Shown here piece after piece: positions 15,671 through 23,263 of a stretch of DNA of 64,000 bases. The DNA lies in NCBI GenBank assembly GCA_964384025.1, contig CAYLJJ010000006.1:1-64000 (forward strand). The letters run 5' to 3'. Source of the stretch: CAYLJJ01 sp964384025 (lineage in GTDB: Bacteria > Myxococcota_A > Bradymonadia > UBA7976 > UBA1532). The notes beneath the pieces are model-generated. The model did no database searches. It was given only the letters and a program-made list of their open reading frames with translations, and was not told the origin of the DNA. Position 1 is the stretch's first letter; each line of letters opens with the position of its first letter. The position numbers were made by a program, and so were the translations under genes.

Positions 15671-17874
15671 GCTGTTCTCCCTGTCCTCTGATATCTATTA
15701 ACCGCGTCCATATAGGTAAATCGCCGTGACATATAGGTTGCATATCTACGCCATAGCTCCATCCTATCTGATTCACCAAAATAGGTTTCGACGATCTTCT
15801 CAAAAGTCTCGATGGTATTGCTGACCATCTGGAGAGTCCAAGAGGGGCTGCGACGACCACATTGATAGCGCAGGTAGTTGCTCACCTCCTCATGGCAGAC
15901 AGCTTCCTGTGTTACGCCAACCAGCTGCGAGAGCTGACTCTTGCTGAGCTTGCCCTTTATATCCCTCCTCTTAAACGCCTGATCGATAACCCTCTCAGCA
16001 GCCAACACCAACTCTCTGATCCTTCTATCTTCCATATTGTTTTTATCCTTCAAGGGTGCTGCATCAGGCACTGGGTTGCAGAAGGCGGGATCGAAGGCCA
16101 ACACGCGGCCAAAACCCTGAACTGTCCGATCACCTACCCCATCCATCTCTAACTTACTCAAGCGCTCAAGGAGCGGTTCGTTCTCTTTGGTCCACTTGAA
16201 GAGAAAAACCGAGCCTGCCTTCACGCTGCGTTGGAACATGCGCAGACCAGCTCGTTGGTCCCAGCCATTCTCAAGCCCAAAGCGTCGCACCTTTAAGCAG
16301 CAGGCCTCAGGTGCTACTCCCAAAGCCTCAGCCAAGGCAGCAGTGCCATCATCTTCAGCTTCAAGGAGCAGAGGTGTCAGGCAGGTCAGAGGGACAAGCT
16401 GCGCTGCGATTTTGCGTGATGGAAAGCCATCTAAGGTCTCGCGCGCTTGAGCTTCAAACTTGGACCGGCGGCTCTGGAGATCGGGTAGGGCCCCATCGCG
16501 GATGGGGGAGAGCTTGATTCGGCCCCAACCCAAGGAGCGCCCTCGACCCAGAGAGAGTGGCAGCGCCAAGCCCTGAGTAAGGCGATGGCCAGGGTTGCTC
16601 TCCCCCTCCCTTGGCGGCACCCGACGAACACTCCCTACAAAGCGAGTCTCCTCCTGAAGGAGCTGAATCGAGAAGAGCATCTTCTCCTTCGCCGAGCGTG
16701 TTGTTCGGTCACGAGCGATCCGAGTCACGGTACGTGTCTTAACTCCGGTGTGTTGGCCTCGGAGCAGACGGCGGGGTTTTAGGGGAGCACCACAGCATCC
16801 ACACTTCTCAGCCAGGAGACGCTGAGCGCGGACCAGCATCTCTACATCTTGGCCTGCCAACGCGATTGCCAAGCGAGCAAAGAAGTCATCAACAGCGAAC
16901 TCTGAGGGCTTGTGCTTACAGGCGCGGGCGGTCAGCGGCCAAGGGCCGACGACACCATCGATCCCGCTTCCATCACCGCAGAGGTATAGGAAATCAAAGA
17001 TCGCGCCTCTCTCAGCATCGACCAGGGTCTGAAAGGCTTGATCTGTATCTGCACTCTCGCCCAAAAGCTCAGCGAGCCCAAAGCCCACCGCGCCTCGCAG
17101 CGCTGCTCCAGGCACTTCGGTACGGGTAGACCGCATGTTATCATCGGAGAGTGGCGTACCGATGTTCGCGGGCCGCTCCAACACAACTTCGAAATGTTGA
17201 TGTTCAGCGCTGGGCTCAAACCGAAGCTCTGACGAGGGCTCACAGGGAAAGACGCTCAGCTCAACACGCCCCATACCGCGGCTCTGACCGCCGCCTATAT
17301 GAGTTGTGAGGGTCGCTGCAGCCTTTAACAAATCGAACAGCTTTTCTGTGTCACGGATTAAGCGTCCCTCCGCACGGAATCGAAGTTCCTGTCCAGCGGC
17401 AGGCAATAGTGCATTAAACAGGAGACCTTCCTGTGCAGATCGACTGCGACGATCCAGGGAGACCCCATGCCGCTCAACATCTGGTCGAGCTTCCCCTTCC
17501 AGCAAGGCATCACCCAAAATCAAAGCGGAGAGATGACTCGCGCGTTCTCCCCCGACCTCCGCCCTCCCAAACAGCCGACAGGCGTCACAGGGTTGCTCAT
17601 CCTCCCCTAAGATACATTCGATATAGGGCTCGTCAGGTTGATGGCTTGCTGAGAGTCCTGTGCCTCGGACACAGGCTCCCTTCCCAGCCGCTCGAAGCAC
17701 AGCCTCGAGGTTCTCTCGAAGAGCGCCACGCAGGCTGGTTGCGGGGATCAGCGAGCGCCCATTTTTGTCGCGAGCGTGGGTTTGATCATAACCAAGAGGT
17801 GTTTTGGAATATCCTCCAATCGCGATGGTGCCCTGCGGGACAACGGCGACCAGATCAAAGAATCGTGTTGCCAT
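15667..17874 (-). CDS. Fused Cas7-Cas5-Cas11-like effector subunit (type III-D)
   Basis: A 735-residue multidomain protein. The first RAMP/Cas7 (~1-215) has IAIGGYSKTPLGYDQTHARD with Asp30 in the catalytic position, SLIPATSLRGALREN, zinc motif CDACRLFG (C96, C99), GVSLDRRSRSAQEG and GGGQSRGMGRV. A Cas5/Csx10-like RAMP region (~225-610) has MRSTRTEVPGAALRGAVGFG, zinc motif CGCC (~358), RFVGSVRR, GRGRSLGWGRIKLS and GDRTVQGFGRV. The last ~115 residues are purely helical with GKLSKSQLSQLVGVTQEA, closely resembling Csm2/Cas11 small subunits. A Cas7-Cas5-Cas11 polypeptide is known from the Synechocystis III-Dv effector. The ATG at 17874 sits nine bases after AGGGAG; a TTG at 17883 overlapping the cas10 stop is the alternative. 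Confidence 0.8.
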   Translation of the reverse strand: MATRFFDLVAVVPQGTIAIGGYSKTPLGYDQTHARDKNGRSLIPATSLRGALRENLEAVLRAAGKGACVRGTGLSASHQPDEPYIECILGEDEQPCDACRLFGRAEVGGERASHLSALILGDALLEGEARPDVERHGVSLDRRSRSAQEGLLFNALLPAAGQELRFRAEGRLIRDTEKLFDLLKAAATLTTHIGGGQSRGMGRVELSVFPCEPSSELRFEPSAEHQHFEVVLERPANIGTPLSDDNMRSTRTEVPGAALRGAVGFGLAELLGESADTDQAFQTLVDAERGAIFDFLYLCGDGSGIDGVVGPWPLTARACKHKPSEFAVDDFFARLAIALAGQDVEMLVRAQRLLAEKCGCCGAPLKPRRLLRGQHTGVKTRTVTRIARDRTTRSAKEKMLFSIQLLQEETRFVGSVRRVPPREGESNPGHRLTQGLALPLSLGRGRSLGWGRIKLSPIRDGALPDLQSRRSKFEAQARETLDGFPSRKIAAQLVPLTCLTPLLLEAEDDGTAALAEALGVAPEACCLKVRRFGLENGWDQRAGLRMFQRSVKAGSVFLFKWTKENEPLLERLSKLEMDGVGDRTVQGFGRVLAFDPAFCNPVPDAAPLKDKNNMEDRRIRELVLAAERVIDQAFKRRDIKGKLSKSQLSQLVGVTQEAVCHEEVSNYLRYQCGRRSPSWTLQMVSNTIETFEKIVETYFGESDRMELWRRYATYMSRRFTYMDAVNRYQRTGRTA

Positions 17875-17879
17875 CAGTT

Positions 17880-19349
17880 TCAACTCCCTGCACGTTGGGT
17901 TTGCTCCTCAATCCGAGCGATCTCCAACTCCGCGTGGGTGGGCAGCGCTCTCTCAAGCCGTCGAGCGTCGGTCCAAGACTCTCCAAAGAAGCTCTGCCAT
18001 TTCAGGCTGCGCGCGACCTGATAGCGCAGTTGATTTAAAGCTTCTGCTTGGGTGATCCCTTGCTGTCTCTCATACAGCAGTCGAGCGAGAAGCGCGCGCT
18101 GGCTTGAGGGCACCCCAAGATCAAGGAGGCGTCGGGCTCGTTCGAGCGCCTGGCTCAGCGAGGGTCTCTCTCCGCTGCCTGCGATCTCAAGTCGATGATC
18201 AGCCATGACATTTCCACCCCCCGCGACCAACTCCTCGCCGCTGCGCATAAACGCGAAATCCAGCGCTGAGCGAGCCTTACCTGAACCGCAGATCTGCTTA
18301 GCGGAGATCTCAAGAGCGTGGGCAAAGCCGATCAGCGCTGAAGCAGGGTAGCTGGCTGGGCCGATGACCAGCCCGATACCGATACCGATGCCCTCCAAGG
18401 CCTCAGCAAGCTTAGGGGGAGGCTGCCAGTGTCTGGATAGATCCTGTGTTCCTTTATGGAGAGCCTGAGCGAGGCGCTCCATGCGCTCAAAGACCCCTTC
18501 AGGCTGTACAAAGAGCCGAATATCATCTCCACCGACAACAGGCGCGACAAAATCCCCTTTGTCCAGATCGCAGGTCGCGGCGTCGAGAGCGTGCTTAAAC
18601 AGGAGACTCACCGCTTGGCTGGCGAGGGCTCGATCTTCTATCGTCGGTAGAGAGGCAAAAAAGCGTCCCATCTCGTTTCCATCACCAGAGATCACCGCAA
18701 TTTTGTTGAGTTGAGATGAGAGTTCAGAGAGCGTGGCCTTGCCTCCAGCTTGACTCCTCGCCTCAGTTTGTCCCTGCTCAAGGATCGGCAAGCAGGTCTT
18801 ACAGACCTCATATCGCTCGCCAGCGTGGCAAAAGGATCGTGTGGTGTTCCTTGGAGCAGCTTTACAAGCGACACAGCGCTGATTGGGTAGGACGACCTTG
18901 GAGAGCAGCTGAGATCGAGGTGGCATCGCCTCATCTTTGGCGATGCTCATTCTTGCCCGAAGAGCTGTGAGCGCTCGCGCTTCAGCCTCCTGCCCTGCTT
19001 CTCCACTACAGGGAACCGCCTCAACCGCTAGACTCTCACCGCCTGTCAGCTTCGCGTATCTCTGGGGTAAGCTCTTGAGGAGCCTGGAGCGATCTTGGGC
19101 AGAGATCCAAAATAGACCTCTGCCACCCCCATTAAAGATGGCACCCCTTTCCTCTTGTGCCTCTTTATCAAATTTCTTAACGATATCGCTGGCCCCACGC
19201 AGATAGGGCAACATTCGGCTTCGTGTTACAAAGCTTTGAATTCCATTTGCATCATATTGGAGCAGCCACCCATCTGCTCCAACTGCAGCCCGTGCTTTGG
19301 CAACAGATCTCTGGATATTTCCAGGATTAAACCCATCTAGATAGCTCAA
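17880..19349 (-). CDS. cas10: Cas10 lacking the HD nuclease domain
   Basis: A 489-residue Cas10 large subunit. It opens with the first palm (LLQYDANGIQSF, Asp33; RGASDIVKKFDKEA). A zinc ribbon follows (C159-x2-C162 and C183-x2-C186), then the second palm with GDGNEMGRF (Asp223) and an intact GGDD cyclase motif (273-276, VVGGDDIRLF), and a C-terminal helical domain. The usual N-terminal HD nuclease is absent; upstream DNA is AT-rich and non-coding, so it is not simply missed. An intact GGDD predicts cyclic oligoadenylate synthesis on target binding. The TTG at 19349 has GGAGG seven bases upstream; a longer TTG start at 19394 is possible. It is first in a five-gene operon with 1-4 base overlaps. 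Confidence 0.88.
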   Translation of the reverse strand: MSYLDGFNPGNIQRSVAKARAAVGADGWLLQYDANGIQSFVTRSRMLPYLRGASDIVKKFDKEAQEERGAIFNGGGRGLFWISAQDRSRLLKSLPQRYAKLTGGESLAVEAVPCSGEAGQEAEARALTALRARMSIAKDEAMPPRSQLLSKVVLPNQRCVACKAAPRNTTRSFCHAGERYEVCKTCLPILEQGQTEARSQAGGKATLSELSSQLNKIAVISGDGNEMGRFFASLPTIEDRALASQAVSLLFKHALDAATCDLDKGDFVAPVVGGDDIRLFVQPEGVFERMERLAQALHKGTQDLSRHWQPPPKLAEALEGIGIGIGLVIGPASYPASALIGFAHALEISAKQICGSGKARSALDFAFMRSGEELVAGGGNVMADHRLEIAGSGERPSLSQALERARRLLDLGVPSSQRALLARLLYERQQGITQAEALNQLRYQVARSLKWQSFFGESWTDARRLERALPTHAELEIARIEEQTQRAGS

Positions 19350-19734
19350 GAACCCTCCTCCATGCTTGCCACAACCAAGAATAGAATGGACCAAATCCTA
19401 CCATCTTCAATTACATAACATTCATATCAACACCAAATCTAAAGTGATGATATGACCCCAATCGGAGTATTCAAAATACCAGAAAACCTAATTCAGAAAG
19501 CCTGCAATTTGCTCCGATTGTCAGGATGACAGACACCCCTACATTCCTCAACCACCATCTGAAAAAAATGGAAAGTCGATACTCTCCGACCAACAATCTA
19601 AGATCCTGAGGAGGAACTGTGGGCTATGCTGAGTAGGGCACTTTAGGGTTTGAGTCCAAACAACAGGGTTTCTTTTTTCATTTTCAGCTTGACGGAGGAG
19701 CAAAATTTCAATAAACAGATCCAACGCTGTCAAC
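19350..19734 (-). other. AT-rich leader between cas10 and the tRNA genes
   Basis: About 340-385 bp of AT-rich sequence upstream of cas10. I looked for CRISPR-type repeats of 25-40 bp and found none, so no array is attached to the operon here. It presumably holds the operon promoter on the minus strand. The tRNA promoter lies at its right end on the plus strand. Confidence 0.5.
19689..19717 (+). promoter_or_regulatory. Sigma-70-type promoter for the tRNA-Lys/tRNA-Glu unit
   Basis: TTGACG at 19689-19694 and TAAACA at 19712-19717 are separated by 17 bases. The predicted start lies about ten bases before the mature tRNA-Lys 5' end. Confidence 0.6.
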
Positions 19735-19806
19735 GGGCTGTTGGCTCAATGGTAGAGCAGCGGACTTTTAATCCGACGGTTCTGGGTTCGAGCCCCAGGC
19801 GGCCCA
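19735..19806 (+). tRNA. tRNA-Lys (anticodon TTT)
   Basis: A 72-nt cloverleaf. The acceptor arm GGGCTGT pairs with GCGGCCC (two G-U pairs). The D arm is GCTCAATGGTAGAGC, the anticodon loop CTTTTAA, and the T arm CTGGG-TTCGAGC-CCCAG. The discriminator is A; CCA is not encoded. It is followed four bases later by tRNA-Glu, so the two are co-transcribed. Confidence 0.95.
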
Positions 19807-19810
19807 TTTG

Positions 19811-19885
19811 GTCCCCATCGTCTAGTCAGGTCCAGGACACCGGCCTTTCAAGCCGGCAACACGGGTTCAAAGCCCGTTGGGGATA
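19811..19885 (+). tRNA. tRNA-Glu (anticodon TTC)
   Basis: A 75-nt cloverleaf. The acceptor GTCCCCA pairs with TGGGGAT. The anticodon stem is CCGGC/GCCGG with loop CTTTCAA, and the T arm is ACGGG-TTCAAAG-CCCGT. The discriminator is A and there is no encoded CCA. It is the last gene of the two-tRNA unit and is followed by a strong terminator. Confidence 0.95.
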
Positions 19886-19886
19886 C

Positions 19887-19926
19887 AAAAAAAGCCTCAG
19901 AGTTTAAGCTCTGAGGCTTTTTCTTT
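19887..19926. terminator. Bidirectional rho-independent terminator
   Basis: A perfect 12-bp stem (AAAGCCTCAGAG at 19891-19902, CTCTGAGGCTTT at 19909-19920) with a six-base loop, flanked by an A-run on the left and T-rich sequence on the right. It can end both the tRNA unit (plus) and the converging lipoprotein gene (minus). Confidence 0.9.
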
Positions 19927-19948
19927 TTGAGCTCAAAGAGCGCTCACT

Positions 19949-20674
19949 TTATTTAACCGCATCGGTGGACTCTTTGGCGTCATTCACGGACTTGTCTACC
20001 GCACCCTTGGTGGCGTCGGCAGCGCCCATATCCACGCCGAGATCGGTGAGCGCCTTGGCAAACTTACTGATCGCCGCCGGGGCTTTCCCAGGTACGCCCA
20101 TCACCTTAGCCTTGGTCTCATCGATCGACTTAAGGACATCCGCCTGAAGCTGATCAACGCCTGCGCTCTGCGCCTTAGCGGCCTCTTTCTCCTTCTTGCT
20201 GTTCAGGGGGTTGTTGGCCGCGACCTCAGCCTCGGTCTTCGCCTTGGTGCCCAGGACAGGAACCTTGGCGCTCTGCTCGACGCAGGTCTGGATCAGAGCG
20301 GTGGCGTTGTCAGGGGTCGCGTAGAGGTTCTTCTTGTAATCAGCGATCTCGGTCATCAGACCCTTGAACTCTGCCTTGCCCTTCTCATCCATGGAGCCAG
20401 GAACGGTGACCTCGCCCTTGATGGCGGAGCTGAGCGCCGCGCTCATATCTTTAGGCTCCAGCTTGAACTTGGCAGGAGCCTCAGTGATCTTGGCGACTAT
20501 CGCGTCAACACCGTCGATAGGTTGCATCAGCGCAGCAAGCTTACTATCCAACTCAGCAGGGACTCCCTTGAGCTGATCATAGGCGCTGGCATCACCGCCA
20601 CCCTTACCACCGCCGCCTCCACAGGCGAACATAAAGATAGAAACAGAGCTGAGCATCATGATCATCGCACGCAT
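19949..20674 (-). CDS. Abundant-looking lipoprotein of unknown function
   Basis: A 241-residue lipoprotein from the ATG at 20674 (purine-rich GGGGGGAA upstream). The signal MRAMIMMLSSVSIFMFAC is followed by a glycine-rich tether (GGGGGKGGGDAS). The mature part is helical, Ala/Lys/Asp-rich and repetitive in character (EFKGLMTEIADYKKN, AKAQSAGVDQLQADVLKSID, DATKGAVDKSVNDAKES), resembling coiled-coil murein-lipoprotein-like or apolipoprotein-like helices. Codon choice is strongly biased to C-ending codons, as in highly expressed genes. The unit has its own promoter and shares the terminator with the tRNAs. Family not recognised. Confidence 0.7.
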   Translation of the reverse strand: MRAMIMMLSSVSIFMFACGGGGGKGGGDASAYDQLKGVPAELDSKLAALMQPIDGVDAIVAKITEAPAKFKLEPKDMSAALSSAIKGEVTVPGSMDEKGKAEFKGLMTEIADYKKNLYATPDNATALIQTCVEQSAKVPVLGTKAKTEAEVAANNPLNSKKEKEAAKAQSAGVDQLQADVLKSIDETKAKVMGVPGKAPAAISKFAKALTDLGVDMGAADATKGAVDKSVNDAKESTDAVK

Positions 20675-20761
20675 TCGAAATTCCCCCCGCCTCAGTTGCT
20701 TCAACATGCACTGGGCGTATCGGTCGTTGAAATCTTGTGGGAAGCTCTCCACAGCTTCCGG

Positions 20762-20791
20762 TTTAGTGGTTCAATCTCAGCCCACTGTCAA
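20762..20791 (-). promoter_or_regulatory. Promoter for the 20674 lipoprotein
   Basis: On the minus strand a perfect -35 TTGACA lies at 20791-20786. A weak -10 (ACTAAA or CACTAA) lies 17-18 bases on, around 20768-20762. This leaves a leader of roughly 80 nt before the ATG. The -35 is strong and the -10 is poor. Confidence 0.4.
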
Positions 20792-20818
20792 GGAAATGTG
20801 GCATAAGGAGAGATAAAA

Positions 20819-21673
20819 TTGCAGAACATCAGGGAGAAAGACCTCTCTCAGGCGAGGGAGTTCATCCGGGACAAAGGGGTCCAACTCCTTGAACTGCTCC
20901 ACGAGGAGCCCGCCGAGGGAAAGAGTTGGCGATTCTATAGCCATGGTGCCCTGCTTCAACTCAAGAGCAGTCCTCGTTTTGAGCGTCTGCTGCTCCTCCT
21001 CCTCCGCCCCACCGCCTATGACAGCAACCGCTTTAAAGCTTGGGCTGAACTCCGCTTGAAGAGTTTGGGACGTTTTATGGAGGCCAGCTCCAGCGGTCGC
21101 CTCCTTCAGTTTCAGATTCAAGAACGCAGTGCCATCGCCATTCTTTTACGCTTGGAGGGTCGAGATCCGGGTGATCCTCAGGCGGAGTTGCCCCCTCCCG
21201 AGGCCCTGCCCCAACTCTTGATCCAACTCTCCCTAGATCTAGAGCGGCATCTACACTGGATGCGAGATCCTGAGCTGCGCTATCTTCAGGCGTTGCGCCT
21301 TGTAAAGCTCCCCAACGGCAGGCTGCGAATATTCCTAGATACTCTCCCCACCGTCATCGGTCATGCTGATGAGCCGATCCCGATTCAGGCCAGCGTGCTG
21401 CTCAGAGGGGTCGCAGGAGAGCTGCTGGAGCGGACACAGGAGGAGCTCTTAGAGCTGCGTGTGAGTCACAGGGGAGAGGGGCGGCGGTTGGCCCGTAAAT
21501 TGAGAGCCTTAGAGCGGGGCTTAGAGCCCATCCTGAAGCGAATCGATGAGGGAGAGAGCGATCTAAAAAAGATCCGGAGGCTCCTACGAGAACTCAAGCC
21601 GCGGCGCTGGCTGCTCTGGCTTCTCCTGAGCTTGTTGGCCCTGCTCCTTCTCTCCACCCCACTCTTTCTGTAG
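20819..21673 (+). CDS. Unknown protein with C-terminal membrane anchor
   Basis: A 284-residue protein starting TTG, with AAGGAG eight bases upstream. The bulk is cytoplasmic, leucine-rich and helical (FIRDKGVQLLELLHEEPAEG, EARFERLL-like segments, ERTQEELLELRVSHRGEGRR), with a probable coiled coil near 215-255. It ends in a single tail anchor (WLLWLLLSLLALLLLSTPLFL without further soluble sequence). Residues ~20-140 could be a mixed alpha/beta domain. I recognise no family. It lies 40 bases upstream of lgt, so joint expression is likely. Confidence 0.55.
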   Translation: MQNIREKDLSQAREFIRDKGVQLLELLHEEPAEGKSWRFYSHGALLQLKSSPRFERLLLLLLRPTAYDSNRFKAWAELRLKSLGRFMEASSSGRLLQFQIQERSAIAILLRLEGRDPGDPQAELPPPEALPQLLIQLSLDLERHLHWMRDPELRYLQALRLVKLPNGRLRIFLDTLPTVIGHADEPIPIQASVLLRGVAGELLERTQEELLELRVSHRGEGRRLARKLRALERGLEPILKRIDEGESDLKKIRRLLRELKPRRWLLWLLLSLLALLLLSTPLFL

Positions 21674-21713
21674 AGTCTCGCCGGACCAACCCTCCATCTC
21701 TCTGGAGCAAGCT

Positions 21714-22598
21714 GTGTTTGTTTGGAATATCGATCCAGATCTCTTTCATCTCCCTGCCTTCTTGGGCGGGCGGGGGATCCGCTACTATGGCGTCCTCTTT
21801 GCCCTGGCCTTGATGGGCTCCTTCTACCTCTGGCAGCGCCAAGTGATGCGTGTGGGTCGCAGTAAAGAGGAGGCAGAGAAGTTCCTGACCATCTCCGTTA
21901 TCGCCACCATCCTGGGCGCCCGCCTGGGGCACTGCTTTTTTTATGAGCCTGCGCGTTATCTCAAAGATCCCATCTCGATCATCAAGTTCTGGCAAGGGGG
22001 GTTGGCGAGCCATGGAGCTTCTCTCGGCCTCATTATTGGGATCATCTACTACTCACGAAAATATAAGATGGGCTTGGAGGAGGCCTTTGATCGCTTCGCC
22101 ATGCCGGTTGCCTTTACAGCAGCGATGGTTCGCCTGGGCAACTTTATGAACTCGGAGATCGTTGGCCGCGTCACCGATCTTCCTTGGAAGGTCAAGTTCC
22201 CTCGCCACGATAGACGCCTCTTAGATCTCTGCGATCAGTGCGGTCAGGTAGCCTCAGATGTTTGCACAGAGATCAGCGGCAGATGCTACAGCTTGGCGCA
22301 GGTCCCCTGGCGGCACCCCAGCCAGCTCTACGAGGCGGCGATGGCCTTTAGCATCCTGGGTATCCTCTATCTGGTGGATCGCAAATATGGAGAGAAACGC
22401 CCCCTGGGGCTGATGGCCGCCATTTTCTGCTTCACCTACTTCAGCGCTCGCTTCCTGGTCGAATTTGTAAAAGAGTATCAGAGCCTAGAGAGCGGCGGCT
22501 TGACGATGGGGCAGTTCCTCTCTCTTCCCTTTATCATCGCTGGGATCATCTGGTTTGTTCGCGTCTTCACCCGCCTCCAAGCCGAGAAGGCCGCCTGA
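21714..22598 (+). CDS. lgt: Prolipoprotein diacylglyceryl transferase
   Basis: A 294-residue polytopic inner-membrane enzyme that moves diacylglycerol from phosphatidylglycerol onto the lipobox cysteine of prolipoproteins, the first step of lipoprotein maturation. Diagnostic parts are the N-terminal RYYGVLFALAL, ARLGHCFFYEP, GGLASHGASLG, the Lgt signature RLGNFMNSEIVGRVTDLPW and RHPSQLYEA. About seven membrane segments are visible. A ~35-residue insertion with four cysteines (CDQCGQVASDVC) follows the signature and is longer than in E. coli. The GTG start has GGAG six bases upstream. Its presence fits the many lipoproteins in the window. Confidence 0.96.
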   Translation: MFVWNIDPDLFHLPAFLGGRGIRYYGVLFALALMGSFYLWQRQVMRVGRSKEEAEKFLTISVIATILGARLGHCFFYEPARYLKDPISIIKFWQGGLASHGASLGLIIGIIYYSRKYKMGLEEAFDRFAMPVAFTAAMVRLGNFMNSEIVGRVTDLPWKVKFPRHDRRLLDLCDQCGQVASDVCTEISGRCYSLAQVPWRHPSQLYEAAMAFSILGILYLVDRKYGEKRPLGLMAAIFCFTYFSARFLVEFVKEYQSLESGGLTMGQFLSLPFIIAGIIWFVRVFTRLQAEKAA

Positions 22599-22739
22599 AC
22601 GCCCAGAAACTGAACGCCCTGGACAACTTAGAAAGCACTGGTTCTAGGTAAGTCGCCATTTTCTTGTTGGCATACTCTGAGCAAATAGCGCCCCATAGAA
22701 ACGCAGAGATATCCTCTGTGTTAACTCATGGAGCACTAT

Positions 22740-23258
22740 ATGCTACCGATCCTCCTCAGTGTTTTCAGCCTCTTTCAAACAGCTCAAGTTTTACAGCTGA
22801 ACGCTCCGGTTCAAGTCAAAGAATCGGAGGTCAAGGTCGATAAACCAAAGACCCACCCAGACAAACAGAAGGAACAAGAAGCGAAAGCTCAAAATAAGGC
22901 AGTTTTTGATGGCTGTGGAGCCGACCGCTACGAGCCCAACGACAAACGGGGGCGCGCCAAGAGTATGCGGGGAAAGCCCGTAGAGGCGATCTCCTGCCAC
23001 GGGGATACAGACTGGTTTCGCTATGACTTTAAGGAAGGGCAGGAGATCCAGATTAAGCTTGAGCATCAGCAGCCCTGCGAGCTGAGCCTCTTTGCCCCAA
23101 GGCGTCGCAAGCCGGTGGGAGAGTCGCTCCTCAATCCAGAGTGGAGCGCGGTAAAGCTTAAGGTAGAGAAGAGCGGGCGCTATCGCTTCCGTGTACAGTG
23201 TCCCCAAAAGAGCCCTAACTCCTACCGACTCCAGGTGGAGATCAGCAAGGGCCTTTGA
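22740..23258 (+). CDS. Secreted protein with PPC-like domain
   Basis: A 172-residue exported protein. The ATG at 22740 is six bases after GGAG; another ATG 12 bases earlier is less well placed. The signal MLPILLSVFSLFQTAQVLQ precedes a Lys/Glu-rich linker. The remaining part has the bacterial pre-peptidase C-terminal (PPC) pattern: DRYEPNDKRGRAKSM, ISCHGDTDWFRYDFKEGQ and SGRYRFRVQCPQKSPNSY. PPC domains are beta sandwiches that usually accompany secreted proteases; here it stands alone, perhaps as a binding module. Two cysteines could form a disulfide. Confidence 0.65.
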   Translation: MLPILLSVFSLFQTAQVLQLNAPVQVKESEVKVDKPKTHPDKQKEQEAKAQNKAVFDGCGADRYEPNDKRGRAKSMRGKPVEAISCHGDTDWFRYDFKEGQEIQIKLEHQQPCELSLFAPRRRKPVGESLLNPEWSAVKLKVEKSGRYRFRVQCPQKSPNSYRLQVEISKGL

Positions 23259-23263
23259 GTTCC

